The translations under genes were made by a program, and so were the position numbers. Shown one piece after another: positions 22,870 through 34,316 of a DNA stretch of 64,000 nucleotides (the first letter of the stretch is position 1; each line of letters opens with the position of its first letter). Origin of the DNA: Oxytricha trifallax (taxonomy: Eukaryota > Ciliophora > Spirotrichea > Sporadotrichida > Oxytrichidae); the NCBI GenBank assembly GCA_000711775.1, contig ARYC01017891.1, forward strand, positions 49,272 to 113,271. Reading direction: 5' to 3'. The notes below the pieces were generated by a model, which searched no databases, was not told the DNA's origin, and saw only the letters and a list, made by a program, of their open reading frames with translations.

Positions 22870-23098
22870 GCACCTCATATCATCAAATGACGATATTTAT
22901 GTTTCTGGGTATTTGAAAGCCAAGGAATTCAATTTGCATAATAAGACTCTAGACTGACCACTCCTTGAGGTAGTGTTATGCGCCCTTCAACCTTTTAAAA
23001 AAATCATTATGAAAACACTTAACCTCTAGATAATGTCTGACTTGCAACTCCTACAATTCTTATTTATAAGGACTCCAAAGATATAGGTTTTATAGAGG
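22870..23098 (+). repeat. Dispersed repeat, copy 1
   Basis: About 230 bp sharing many blocks with 58222-58412: atatcatcaNNtgacgatat, agactct-aactgaccactc, ggtagtgt, ccttttaaaaa-atcat, cctctaga-aatg-ctgactt-caactcct, and aaagata-aggttttat. Non-coding, with no clear terminal inverted repeat; probably a non-autonomous mobile element or an IES family member. Confidence 0.7.
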
Positions 23099-23461
23099 AA
23101 TCTTGAAAATAAAGATCTGTATCCTACCAGCCTTACTGAATAAATATGTAATGAGAATGACTCAATGAAAGCGAAGGTCACCAGAATAGGCCCTTGTCCT
23201 AAGTGACAATTTTTCAAAAAACTCTATTATAAAATGAATCATTGATAAATCTATATAATATATGTAAATATTAATACTCTTATTACTTTATTTTCTTGAT
23301 TTATTACCATTCATGTCTTTTATTTATGATTTTAATTGTATATGATTATTTTCCGAATGATAAATTTTCGATATGATATCTTTTAAATTCCTTATTTCTA
23401 CACTAAATATCATTCTGATATTATTCTCTAATTGTTAATCAGTATAATCAGTTTTAATTAA

Positions 23462-23665
23462 TATTTTAGCGTTAAGCATGGAGCAACAACAGGTACAGAA
23501 GCTAATGTATTAGAGAGGCAAGGTATATGGATCCCAGGAACAAATCGTGACTGTGCCACCCGTACTGGTTGGAACCTGTGCTGAAACTCTAAGTCTTTCT
23601 ACAACTAGGGACACGATAGAATCACTAACAAGGATGGGATTATTGGCTACTTTTGTGTTGCTTGA
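23462..23665 (+). pseudogene. GC-rich coding island, family unknown
   Basis: A frame with W, G and C reads GIWIPGTNRDCATRTGWNLC, meets TGA at 23582-23584, then continues NSKSFYNQGHDRITNKDGIIG and ends at TGA 23663-23665. An overlapping frame (ATG 23478 to TGA 23667, 63 aa) is also open and starts MEQQQVQKLMYQRGK. GC is clearly above background, so this is a candidate MDS. The first frame looks more protein-like but is interrupted; I cannot choose firmly. Confidence 0.4.
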
Positions 23666-23669
23666 ATGA

Positions 23670-24385
23670 GAGAAGTTTTTAAGTAATCAAAGGTATTAAC
23701 AAACAATGCCGCTTTATACATATTGGTGAAAGAATCAAACTGTAATTTAATTGCAATGTGATACTCCATTCTTGGCTTCAAGAATTTTTTGTGAAATGGT
23801 TGACTGTTGTCGGGACACTTAAGTCAAGTCCAGAGTATTCTGTAGACTACAGTATATATATGACTTTAATATTAAAACTAACTAATAGTGCTAATAATTA
23901 TATAAATCACACATTAATTAAGACTAACTAATATAAAGCAGAGATCTGTATTAAATTTGCATCTCTATTTAATTAATTCCCGCTTTTATAATTTATCTAT
24001 CTATCATATTAATCAGTGTGTGCAACTATTCATGATTAATTTAAGTTTAATCAATAGTTCACTATTACAATTGTATATTTGATTTAAATTATCAAAACTA
24101 TTTTTATATATTTTATATTTTCTTTTTTTTCATTTTGTTCTACTTTCAGTTTATTTCAAAAAAATAAAAGATTATTTTATATTATGCTTATTTATTTAAT
24201 CGTCTTATTTTTTTAAGCGAGAAATTACCTTTAATTTCATAAAAAATTAGCATTTACTATCTTTTTTTCTATTTATATAATACAACGATGTAATTCTGAA
24301 TGATTACTAAGCACTTCTTTAATCCACTTGTTCCTATATTATTTTTTCTGCCATTATAAAAAGCAGTTTATTTAAATAATACATA
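23670..24385. other. AT-rich spacer, no gene seen
   Basis: A short GC-richer patch near 23800-23860 contains an imperfect palindrome (gtagactac). Otherwise AT-rich without coding signal up to TBE-D. Confidence 0.45.
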
Positions 24386-24514
24386 CAAAACCCCAAAATC
24401 CCTTAATGAGGTTTATAAGTGCTTTGATTTGTACGGAATTTGTTAGTAGTTGGGGTTATTAATAGGTTTTAATGTGAAATTTATAGTAAATGTATTTAAT
24501 TTAATTACTCAAAA

Positions 24515-25949
24515 TGCACTATTGGATAATGTGGGAGAGGTCTGAAGTTTATTTTACTTAACCACAACTGTATCTGTTCTATTGTGTCTGATCTTGAGTT
24601 TGATTTCATTATTATTGACTATACCATTTGTTTCATTGATTGAGAGATTCTGGGTTTGTCTATAAACTGCTTTATTCTTTGGTTCGCATCCTTCTCGCAT
24701 CTTGTAGAGTAATAATCGTTGCGAGGCATATCGCACTCTATCATTATTGCTGCTATAGCCCACACAACCTATTTAAAGTCACCATCTCTCCAGTCTTCTC
24801 TTTCTGGATAATAACCTGGAGTTCACATAACATTTCCAAGGCTTGATACTTCCACTCTTAATGCTCTGTTGAAATCGATAATTGCAGTTCTTACTTGTGA
24901 AAAGTTTATCATTATATTTTTTGGCTTCAAATCTCTGTAAACAAACCCTAACTTATGAAGCTCCTTGATACCTTGTATGGTCTGAATTGCTATTAATCTA
25001 AGCTGCTTATGGTTTCTTTGATCAGTTATGAAGTCTATGAGAGCCATTTCAAATAGTGGGAGTCTAAAATCAACATGATCTTTGGCAAGGAGAACAGCAT
25101 CTACCTTTATTAAGTATTTGAACTCTTTGAAGTTTGCTTGGGTGAGTACTTGATACTAATTTTTGAACTCCATCTAATATTTATCATCATTTAAGAGATA
25201 GTTGAAGGGATAGACTTTGTATGCGTATTGATGATCATTGATAACTTTCTTATCAAAGGAGTCTTCTAGAATAAGATAACTTTAAAGAGAAATATCTAAA
25301 TCTATCTACGCAAGAACTGGTATTTTCTTGTATTGAATTTTGATAATGATTTTTGTTATTTCAGAGGTTAGTTGGTTGCGTGACTTCCTCACGTACTCTA
25401 ACTCTCTACTTTATTCAGGCACTGCCACTTTAGAATGTTTCCTCGCTTTTCTTTTGTTGAGAAGCTTCAGCTCAACTTCATGCTTTTTAATTTCTATATC
25501 TTTCTTGTGAGTTTTAAAAGATGTTTCTTCAAGTCTCTGCTAAGAGAGTATTGCTTATGGCACTCAAAGCACTCATACTTTCCATCGATTTAATCATGCT
25601 TTAAGTATACATTGGGCTTGGCTTCTCTATGCTCCTTCATATGTCTGTGCCAGCTTGATTTATGAGCAAAATCTCTCTCATATAGTTCACAAAAGTATAC
25701 TTCTGCTTCTTCAGCTTATATTGAAATTTCAATTCTAACTTTCTCCTCCTCTCTGTCTCCCACACACTTGTTAGCCATTTAGTTTATGTTCTTAATTTAT
25801 ATATTAAAAATAGAGAGCTCAAGAGATAGCTATGGTAGTTCTTTATGAGAGTTCATCTCACAGCTATCAAACTTTTTATTGTTGCCAAAGGTAAGTCTCA
25901 TTTAGTTTGATGGGAGTGCTGTTGTCTTTCTTAAAATATTAGCGCTCAT
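24515..25949 (-). pseudogene. TBE zinc-finger/kinase gene, copy D (two lesions)
   Basis: The most complete kinase copy, about 478 codons from ATG-AGC-GCT (25947-25949). Near residues 95-125 is a degenerate finger (YFC ... HRHMKEH, one Cys missing). Near 135-160 is a C2H2-type finger (YECFECHKQYSLSRDLKKH). A basic linker follows (KRKARKHSK), then a kinase domain: AYKVYPFNYL (possible beta-3 Lys), ELHKLGFVYRDLKPKN (HRD-type loop with Asp), AIIDFNRALR (DFG with Gly to Asn), YYPEREDWRDGD and VVWAIAAIMIEC. Two lesions: a frameshift near 25515, right after the C2H2 finger, and GGA to TGA at 24820-24822 before TPGYYPE. The C-terminal end is uncertain because no TGA is found in frame inside the element. 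Confidence 0.85.
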
Positions 25950-26163
25950 TTTTAAATTTGAATTTAAAATTATAAAACTGTCTCTATAACTGAGAGCACA
26001 TATGAGAGCTTTTTAAGTCTAAAAGTTTCAAGTGAAGATTTTAGAGTATTCAAGAAGAAAAATGAGTGCCAATAGAAGATTAAACTCTAAATATAGTAGA
26101 AAAAGAAACAATTTTCACTATCATTTTTAAGTTGATTACTCACGTACCGATTTAGGAAGTGAA

Positions 26164-26264
26164 TCTAATTAAGTACATACTGCATTAAGAGGTATTTTGT
26201 GATTAAAATTAGGATGCTCCTAATTAAGTACTAGCATTTTTGCTGCTCCTAATTAAGTACATAC
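26164..26264. promoter_or_regulatory. Triplicated TBE promoter box, copy D
   Basis: Three copies of CTAATTAAGTAC (about 26166, 26219 and 26248), two of them extended to gctcctaattaagtac, lie between the divergent kinase (starts 25949) and 22-kDa (starts 26473) genes. Related single boxes are at 2924 in A and 18422 in C. Likely a shared promoter or protein-binding site. Confidence 0.5.
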
Positions 26265-26472
26265 CAAGTTGAATTTAAAAATATGGAACTATAACAGTAG
26301 AAATTGATGTCAATCTCTCAAGTTTGAAACCAGTTCTCAACACCTTCTCCATATCCTTCTAAGAGGTTGACCTCCTATAGGATGCCCATATTTAATAGTA
26401 AGTTTTACAGAAGTATATAATTGAAATCAATAAACTTAAATTTGAATATCTTTTCTTAGATCTGTAAACAAG

Positions 26473-26815
26473 ATGGAGTCAATGAATGATGCAATGAAAA
26501 GAGTGCAAGCACAAGAATTGAATCAAAGATTTAGAAGCAAGGAGAATTTGCATCGCTACCTGGTGCAGCAAGGTAATGAACTCATAGTTGCTAATCTTTA
26601 TTATGTAGTTGGTTTGTTCTTGCCAACGATGGAAGGTACTAAAATATCATTTCTAAGAGCGATACTCTGCGAAGAGAAGAAAGCATTGAAAACTTAAGAT
26701 GAAAAGTTTGCAGAGATTCGAAATTATCCAGAAATCTCAGTGACTAATTTATATGAAGATGCAATTAATGACCAAGAGATTTCGCAGTACCTGCCTTCTA
26801 AAAAGCAGTTTTCTC
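26473..26815 (+). pseudogene. TBE 22-kDa gene, copy D, 3'-truncated
   Basis: ATG at 26473. Exon 1 reads MESMNDAMKRVQAQELNQRF and RSKENLHRYLVQQ. A 36-nt intron (26573-26608) then gives VGLFLPTMEGTKISFLRA. It continues to YPEISVTNLYEDAI and QYLPSKKQF, where an internal deletion joins it to the transposase gene. The intron can be read through, but removing it gives the VGLFLP motif found in element F's homologue. The C-terminal half is missing. Confidence 0.82.
26573..26608 (+). other. Predicted 36-nt intron in TBE 22-kDa gene
   Basis: gtaatgaactcat ... ttattatgtag: GT-AG ends, AT-rich, with a possible branch-like ctaat. Splicing joins caa-g to tt-ggt and yields Q-V-G-L-F-L-P. The same position carries a 38-nt GT-AG segment in TBE-A and a 31-nt one in element F. 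Confidence 0.65.
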
Positions 26816-27540
26816 TCTCAGCTGCTCTAAGAATTTATTTTTTTGTTCTGTCTTTATAGAGCGAGAATGTATGACATAAGTTTCTAAACCACCATCCTCG
26901 CTAATACCTCCAAGAATTGACATTGTTTATACCTTTACTTTCTAGTCATATACTTCTATTACTATCTCTTATACCAAGACTTTTTGATGAAAGTTGAAGG
27001 TAAACACAGCCTCGTCAGCATGTATAAATTTAATATTATTCTATTATGCTCTCTGCATTTAATCATAAATATAATTTAAGTTATTGCTGTAAAATGGCAG
27101 AGTGAAATCAATCACTCTCTTGTTACGATTCGCACCTTTGTAAGAGATACCATATCGTTTATAAATTCTAGCAACAGATTATGCAGAGATCTTCAACTTT
27201 GGGAACTCGCAGTAAAAAATAGTAGCTCGTTGATCGAGAGATGAGTGAGCCCAATACTTCAAAGTTTTTTCATTGATAAGATAATCAATATGCTTTTAAA
27301 AGAACTTTGACTTCTCTCAGGTTTAGAATTTAGCTGCTGTTGCTTTAATTGCACAGTTAGCTAGCAATGAGAACGAGCATTTGATGGACTTCGCTTTAGG
27401 AGCAGTGCAATAGATTTATAGCTTACTCATGATTTGATCTGATCACTTTATATATCACAACCATAGTGCTATTCAAACACTAAATATATATAGTCCTCAT
27501 CATAAATAGACCCCAAAAGCTTGTAATTTTTGTCTAGCAT
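26816..27540 (-). pseudogene. TBE DDE transposase, copy D, truncated
   Basis: ATG at 27538-27540 (MLDKNYKLLGSIYDEDY). The helix-turn-helix region and the first catalytic Asp region are recognisable (FIHADEAVFTFN-like near 27010), but TGAs occur (e.g. QIKS-TGA) and frames shift. The end carrying the second Asp and the Glu is removed by the internal deletion at about 26815; the last recognisable segment is GLETYVIHSRSIKTEQ. Confidence 0.8.
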
Positions 27541-27690
27541 TTAATTCATAACCCTAAACCCTAAAAAATTCCCTACGAATCAAAGGACTTATAAATCTTA
27601 TTCAGAGGTTTTGGGGTTTTCATTATTTTATGAATGCATTCGAATTTGTGAAATTAATTTAAATTAAATAAATAATTGATAAAAAAATAG

Positions 27691-27979
27691 TGGTAGTTAA
27701 AGTTGTCCAATTTGAACGATCTTGAGCTCATTCGATAGAGAATTCAAAATTAGCGGGACTTTACTGCTGGCGGTACTAACTTATTGCATCTCTGGAACGA
27801 GATAACTCGACTTTAATGTGAGGGTATAATTTAATGAATATAGAGGCGTTTAATTAAATTCAAGTAATCTCGTTCCAGAGATGCAATAAAATAGTATCGC
27901 CAATAGTAAAGTCCAGCTAATTTTGAATTCTCTATCGAATGAACGCAAGATCGTTCAAATTAGCTAACCTAAACTACCA
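27691..27979. mobile_element. Palindromic MITE-like element, copy 2
   Basis: A 289-bp palindrome: ttcgatagagaattcaaaat on the left and attttgaattctctatcgaa on the right are exact inverses, as are the inner ttattgcatctctggaacga / tcgttccagagatgcaataa. The outer ends are TGGTAGTT and a matching inverse ending CTACCA. Related to 11827-12080. Non-coding, with strong hairpin potential. Confidence 0.85.
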
Positions 27980-28531
27980 ATATTTTGATTTATTATTAAT
28001 TTAAATATAAATAATTTCCCAAATTTTAATGTATTTCTACAATATTGCATCTTTATTCTTTATATTATTAATAAAGTTATAAAAGATTCTAAAGACATTT
28101 TATCCTTTAAATTATTTTTTATATAATGGAACTTATATAGAAATGATTTATTTGCTGACAATTCAATTGATTTATCCGAATGAAGATATTGAATTCAGTT
28201 CAAGGTCTGAGAATTGAGATTTGATCGCTTATATAACTTACTCTTTTTAATCAAATATTTGAATTAAAAGATAAGTAAATATAAATTATTGAGATAAATA
28301 GATGAGTATCATTTTTGTAACTTGAATTTTTCAGTTTTATTCTGCAGCTGCTCCTCTTTCATTGAGGTTGTAAAGATTTCTTGGTTATATCTGTAGATAA
28401 GATTAAATTCAGAATGATTTTTTATGTAACTATAGAATCTGGCAAGTACTAAAGAGAAAAAATATTGAAACTATCCATTATATGACAAATCAATAACATT
28501 TTAGTTAGTTCGATTTTATATTTCAATAGCC

Positions 28532-28762
28532 ATGGGTGATTTGATAAGTAAATATATTATGCTATTTTGTCATAAAGAAGAATATAAAACTAAACTCTAC
28601 TTAATGGTATTTCCACTTTAATAGATCGATAGTTCTTTGATTGTTTCCTCATTCACCACAGTAAACACTAAGTTCACAATTGATGCTTATTAGTTTGAAA
28701 CTATAGACAGTGTAAATAGCAAAATAATTTAAATTCCAGGTTTTAGTGCTTTAAATTATTGA
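28532..28762 (+). CDS. Possible MDS/small gene, 76 aa
   Basis: ATG 28532, TGA 28760-28762, with three TAA/TAG read as Gln. Begins MGDLISKYIMLFCHKEEYKT and contains VSSFTTVNTKFTIDAYQFET. Codons and composition look more protein-like than the surroundings. Gly-2 and Ser-6 fit an N-myristoylation consensus, if this is the real start. No family recognised. It may be the first segment of a larger gene whose other segments lie downstream. Confidence 0.4.
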
Positions 28763-29495
28763 TAAATTGCTATAACTAAAATATATTTATTATTCTGTAA
28801 ATTTTTGATATTTCAAAAAATGTATACTTTAATATTGAATAATTATTTTTAGTATAAGGTCTTTTAATTTTTGTTGATAAAAGCTCTATAGAGTATAAAA
28901 TAAATATGTTTATTAAATTTTTCAACCTTTTATACATTTTATTTGTAAAAATAATAATTTAAGTAATTAGTATACACTGTAAAGTCTCTTGGAATCTTCG
29001 TATTTATTTAAATATGTGTGTTAATTTTTCATAAACAAGCTATATATATTTAAGGTAAATTTTATATCTTTATAGAAATTACTTATTATTTTCTTTTTAA
29101 ATTGGCATATGCATAGATTTTGTGTCGTAGCTGTTTATATAAATTTTGACAGTATTTTAACTTCTATTTTAGCTGTAAATTCAACTCTGATGGGTAATTA
29201 ACTGTGATCATAACTTATATTTACTATCAGCTTGGATAAGATGAAGATGATAAAAAGTTTAATAAATAATCATTTACTCGATCGATATAATGCTTTTGGT
29301 TAGTATTGAAATAGTATCATTAAAATGTTAGGGTTATAATTAGATAATATTTTAAATTAAATGCCAATAACCCTATACTCATCTACTTCTATAATATGTT
29401 ATATAAAAATTTGGTTGTTAATCAAAAGGATCTCAATTATATTAATGCATATAAACGATTTATATTACTGGTTAGATAAAGTTATCAAGATCAAA

Positions 29496-29639
29496 ATGGA
29501 TGGGATTGTTGGCAAATCTAATAAAAATGGGAAGTAATCAAGAGCTTTATTAGATTTGGATAAGAAACTTGAAGAATTATTCCTTTATTTATTGAAATTT
29601 TGGTGCTGCCTTAAAATTTTTAGAATTGTCTCTTCCTGA
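29496..29639 (+). CDS. Possible MDS segment
   Basis: ATG 29496: MDGIVGKSNKNGKQSRALLD then LDKKLEELF, before the frame becomes AT-rich and ends at TGA 29637. The first 30 codons are hydrophilic and protein-like. The frame is also open upstream (DKVIKIK), so the ATG need not be the start. Unknown function; possibly part of the same germline gene as neighbouring islands. Confidence 0.3.
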
Positions 29640-30054
29640 TATTGTAGGTATACCTTAAATAAGAACAGTAATTATAACTCTTTTAAACTTGTAAAGTTAA
29701 AAAGTTGACTGAACACTAATATCTTGGAGTATTCCCACAAAAATTATTGTTGGTTTAAGCTTTTTGATTCATTGGCATCTAAATATTATTGTTTAATATG
29801 AGAAATTACTACTAATATTTATATTCAGATAAAGAAATATCATCGATAAGTAGTCTTTCACATTTTAGAGCTTTATTAATGATTCATTAGAGAGCTCTCG
29901 AGTTTTTAGCTCAATCCATAATATAGATGAAAGATTTTGTTTATTGTTGCATTTTCTGAATAAAAAATTATAATTTAATCATAAATTACTTATAATTCAT
30001 ATAATATAGAGATAGATAAATAGATAGATAAGTTATTAGGAAAATAATGTTAAG

Positions 30055-30385
30055 GGGAAATAATACTGAAGGTAAGTCTTCCTCCCGACCTCCCCTCTGG
30101 AAGCATCAAGTGTGGTCACCACCAATCTCGACTGTAGTCGAAATACGTGTCCTTTCTTCCATGTAGCCACTCCTGATTTCCAAGCCGGGTCATATGCTGC
30201 CAATTAACGTCATACCAGCTCCAAACGAGCATCAAGTGCTTTTTACCAGGTACAGACACCACAGAACCCTGGGATATTCCAGTGCTTTTTATCAGGTACA
30301 AATATCAGCGAACCTTGTGTTTCGAACCCACTACCCTGTCAGAATTGGTTGGGTGACCAACCAGGTGGACAGTAGGTCCGAAACT
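30055..30385. other. GC-rich island with internal duplication and B-box-like motif
   Basis: About 330 bp of near-50% GC in AT-rich surroundings. Two copies of agtgctttttaNcaggtaca occur about 46 bp apart (near 30235 and 30281). On the minus strand ggtagtgggttcgaaac is a good Pol III B-box (GGTTCGAAAC). A minus-strand frame reads WYDVNWQHMTRLGNQEWLHG and ends in TGA. It could be an MDS or a tRNA-derived SINE; I cannot decide. Confidence 0.45.
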
Positions 30386-31379
30386 TTCATATAATATATT
30401 GAATAAATAAATAAAATCATTAAGATTTTTAGTTTATTTAATATTAAACTCAATTACTATTCTTAAGATTTAGGTTAAAAAGTTTAAGCTTAAGTTCAGG
30501 TATATTTTAATGCATACGAGCAAATGTTAAACACTTTAAACAATAAATTTATATGTATCTTTTTTTATATTTATTATAATTACAACAATATATGATTTTT
30601 GTTGATTTCTATTAACTTATTCATATTTAATTCTTGTAATTGCTATTAAAATATTCAAAAGTTCAAGTTTTTTTTCTTAAGAATGGCCTTGGACTACTAT
30701 TTTCACCATCTTGTCTTTCTAGGCATATTTGTCTAACTTATCAGATTTTATCATGTCTCATTTTTTATCAGTCACTTTGTAATGTTCTTCATTCAAATTC
30801 TTGGACTATAATTTCTAATAATTTAAGTTTTTCGTTACTTGTCTTCCATCGTCTCTCTTTATTCAACTAATAACTGTTAACAAGAGTTGTATTCATTAAG
30901 TTCTACATGAAGTGCATAGATTGCATTTCAAACTTAGTTATTCTTGTTTTAATCATTTCATCGAATCAAAATCTGTTTTAATATAATCCTCTATAATCTC
31001 AGCATTGTTATAGTTTTATGATTTTGTCTGTGATTGTGACTCAACGAAGTTCGTTTATTCCTCTACATCTGAATTTATAATTAGCTAAGTTGTTCTTTAT
31101 TTATCTGATAAGTTCAATTTCAGTCATATCTACTGCATGCGGTCAGTTTTGATCAAGATTATTTCGGAAGTACTTTTAATTTGGATCTTATCTAGTAATA
31201 TTTACAATGAATTATAATTTTATTGTAAGCTAATTAGTTTCAGAATGTTTGGAACTAACCAAACGTTTTCAGTTGTAAAGCTATTGTGTTCAAATTATTT
31301 AAATAATAACACGAAAAATTTATAAATTTGAAATATTAGATAAATTAGAATTGAATTAAATTAATGACAGACATCTAGA

Positions 31380-31714
31380 AGTTGGTTATTCAACAAAATT
31401 TGTAACATTCGAAAGAAATATTTAACTTTTTTTTAATTTAAGAAATATTTGTTGAACTGCAAGTTACACGAAAGCATTGGACGGAGGATTCAGAAAACAC
31501 CTATTATGATTGAGGAAGACTTGAAAATATTGGAGAGATGGTTTATGATATGAAGGACTTGGAAGAACAAGCTGGCTATGTTAAGATAGGGCTTTTGATG
31601 AATACTCTCCAGATACTATTGTAATTAAATTAAAAAAAATATTCATTTCCACTTATTTTTCATAAATATTAGTCTCCCATATTTTAGTTAAATAAGATTG
31701 ATTAACTGAACTGA
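31380..31714 (+). pseudogene. Coding-like island with one TGA
   Basis: A frame reading VTRKHWTEDSENTYYD, then TGA (31511-31513), then GRLENIGEMVYDMKDLEEQ and AGYVKIGLLMNTLQ. GC rises exactly over this stretch (about 31465-31620). The flanks of the frame are AT-rich and uninformative. Candidate MDS of unknown product. Confidence 0.35.
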
Positions 31715-31934
31715 TCTAAAAAATTATCCTACTAGTCCTTTATTTAGTTAGCTGCTTACATTCTGAGTACACTTAAACTTGTAGTAGCTCATTTTTCATG
31801 TATTGGATTAACATTATGTTGTTTTATATTCTCTTGATTGTATCTATTTTTGTTGATATCAAACATCGGATGATTTTTGTTCTTTATCAAGAAGTCTTTG
31901 ACCATAGGTCTAATAGTTCAGAATTTGCTTCTTT

Positions 31935-32369
31935 ATGAAGTCCTTACCCAAACATTTTAACTGCTAAGTTGATTTTTTCAGAAATTTCTTAAGTACTTAT
32001 GAATGTTGTCCAGTGTTTGCTACCAGTCGTAGAATTACTGTGAAAGTTACAAGGAGGGAGGATGATTTTTTTATTTAAGCATTTTATCAGCATTTAAGCC
32101 ATTTTAAACTCGAGCAGTCTCGCATAATGATTCGTAATTTTAATATGACAGTTAAATTACTCTTAATTGCTATATAATCCGAAGGTTATTAAATTAATAA
32201 ATGGCTTTAAAATTTAAAGGCTTTATCTGAGAGTCTTATCTTTTAACTCTACAATACCTTATATGAGTAACAGCTTTTTAAGTTATGGACAACTTAGAGG
32301 GTTCTTAACCCTGTGCTATCATGTCTCTGGGGTTGCTCTAGATCATAATGTCCTGAAGAATAGTCTTGA
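31935..32369 (+). CDS. Unknown 144-aa open frame
   Basis: ATG 31935 to TGA 32367-32369, open throughout with TAA/TAG as Gln; checked codon by codon. It contains YECCPVFATSRRITVKVTRR, EDDFFIQAFYQHLSHFKLEQ and SESLIFQLYNTLYEQQ. Length alone could arise by chance in AT-rich sequence with a single stop codon, but the composition (Cys, Trp, His, Arg-rich parts) is unlike random AT-rich translation. Family not recognised. Confidence 0.4.
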
Positions 32370-34232
32370 GCATTATTTTCTCGGGTTAAGTAATCAAATG
32401 TGTCAATAATTTGGTATAATCTCAATGAAATGATAAACACATCTATATATGATGTAATAGCATTTCCAGGGATTATATTTTCCAATTGTTTTTTAGATAT
32501 TCTTGCGATGTAATTGTTTTACTAGACGTAAGTTTTAATCTTCTACGAGTCCTGCATATAACTATACATATTCCGTTATTTCGTCGTAGTCGTTATCGTT
32601 ATCGTAAAATGTATTAACTTTTAAATATGATAATTAAAAAATAAATAGGTTAATATTCAACAAAATACAAAGGTGAGTAGTTTTCTTAGTAATTTTACTG
32701 CTATTAACTCCAATTATATAATTAACTCATTAAAGCCTTTTCAAAGTAATTTTTCTTGAAGACTTTTATATATTTAATTAAACATAAGATTTCACAATCT
32801 TATTATAAAAAATCATAATAAATATTCTAATTACCTATTTTATTAAAACTGCAAGAATTTTTATCACATTTTTTATCATTTTGTTGTATATGTTTATACT
32901 GTACTATTAATTAGGGATCATTTTACAATTCTTTTTATTTATTTTCTTAATAGCTCATAGTTATTGACATAGTTACAAAGTATAGTTTACAAGTAAAATT
33001 ATACACATGTTCTTAATATCTAGCGATATCTCCTTTAATTGATCTCACTTTGTTTAAAGTCAATTAATAATTACAGATATCTATTTAATGATTTTTTCAG
33101 TAAATTAATGAAAGGACCAGTGAAGTAGTAGAGTAATCAATTAATAGAATTTGTAAATACGATGAGTAGAATTTAAGTTTAAATTCAAAGAACCATATAA
33201 CTTAGGCCTGAAATTTATGATTGAAACATATGAGGAAAAATTTGAATAATTTATAATAACTTTTTAATTTCATTTCTCAAAAGAATTAGACATGTTATTA
33301 AGTTCAAACTATTCAATTTCTTCTTGTTAGCTAACTGTTTTTATTTTTACATTCCAAATATGCATATTAGTGATAAGATTATAGTTGAAATATATAAATC
33401 AAAATTTAATGCATTATTTTTAATACTCTATCAATCAAATAGTTCTTTACAGAGATATTCAAAAACAAATATCTCGTACCTGACTTATATAGATGCATAT
33501 TTGTATTTAAAATATATTTTTTGGTATTTTATTTCACTTTTATGCTCTATCTTTATTATTTTTATGACAACTTAAACTCCTTATTATCTATTATATTATA
33601 ATTTTATACAATTTATTTTTAGGCAGCAGTCATTTCTAAACTAAAAATCACACCAATTTTCCATTTAACTTGAGTTCTTGAGATCAAAAGAAATAGACAT
33701 TTATAATATTGGGTTCCGTAATTCATCACTTTAATTATGCTAATCTTCAAATAGCCACTTAAATAGGGAATCTAGGAAGATTACTTACTGCTCTAGGGAG
33801 ATTAGATTTATTTATAGATTTTCATAGTTTTATATTTATCATTTTATAAAATAATAATGAAAATAGGTTGATGATAAGACCATTTATAAGAAACTATAAA
33901 AAATATAGCATATACTATTTCTTACATTTTATTATAACAAACTCCGATCTTTACAGCTCCTTTTACGAAGATTTTGTCTTGTTAAATCTCTACTCTTATC
34001 AATCTAAATCTATAAAAATAACAAATTTCAGTAACTTGACTAATGCTCATATTCTTTTTGACTGAAACATCAACATCATAATTATCATTTAAAATAATAA
34101 TTTATAATAATTTCTAGATAAACAGTTTAATTTTATCACTTGTGTGCTTTTGATGAGCTCAAGTTGCATTGAAATAACATTTTTATTCCTTATATACTAT
34201 TATTCTTGCAAATCAATATTTTAATTTTCTTA
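32370..34232. other. AT-rich spacer with chance frames
   Basis: Mostly AT-rich. Open frames near 33324-33575 and 33868-34065 have the Phe/Ile/Tyr/Asn/Lys composition expected of untranslated AT-rich DNA. Confidence 0.45.
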
Positions 34233-34316
34233 GTTGAAGCTGAAATAGATGATGAAGAGATACAAGCTACAAGCTTAAATATTTTGCATTTTAAAAAGTC
34301 AAAAGGCAGTGACTGA
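34233..34316 (+). CDS. Possible terminal coding segment
   Basis: A frame reading VEAEIDDEEIQATSLNILHF and KKSKGSD followed by TGA 34314-34316. Acidic then basic, it looks like the C-terminal end of a protein and could be the last MDS of a gene on this strand. The upstream limit is unknown. A further GC-richer patch at 34480-34700 has plausible frames on both strands and is left unassigned. Confidence 0.3.
   Translation, partial: VEAEIDDEEIQATSLNILHFKKSKGSD

Larger units (their letters stand above)
24386..27620. mobile_element. TBE-D: telomere-bearing element with an internal deletion
   Basis: Left end caaaaccccaaaatccc, right end gaggttttggggtttt. The end sequence continues taatgaggtttataagtgctttgatt, placing it with A and B. 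It carries the best preserved zinc-finger/kinase gene here, the first part of the 22-kDa gene, and the N-terminal part of the transposase. A deletion at about 26815 fuses the last two genes tail to tail. The target duplication is unclear. Confidence 0.9.

Noticed and set aside
24640..24846. Plus-strand frame over the TBE-D kinase
   Set aside because: Shadow of the kinase gene, which aligns with three other copies on the minus strand.
33324..34065. Two open frames of 83 and 65 codons
   Set aside because: Composition is Phe/Ile/Tyr/Asn/Lys-rich, as expected from random AT-rich DNA; no GC rise and no neighbours supporting them.
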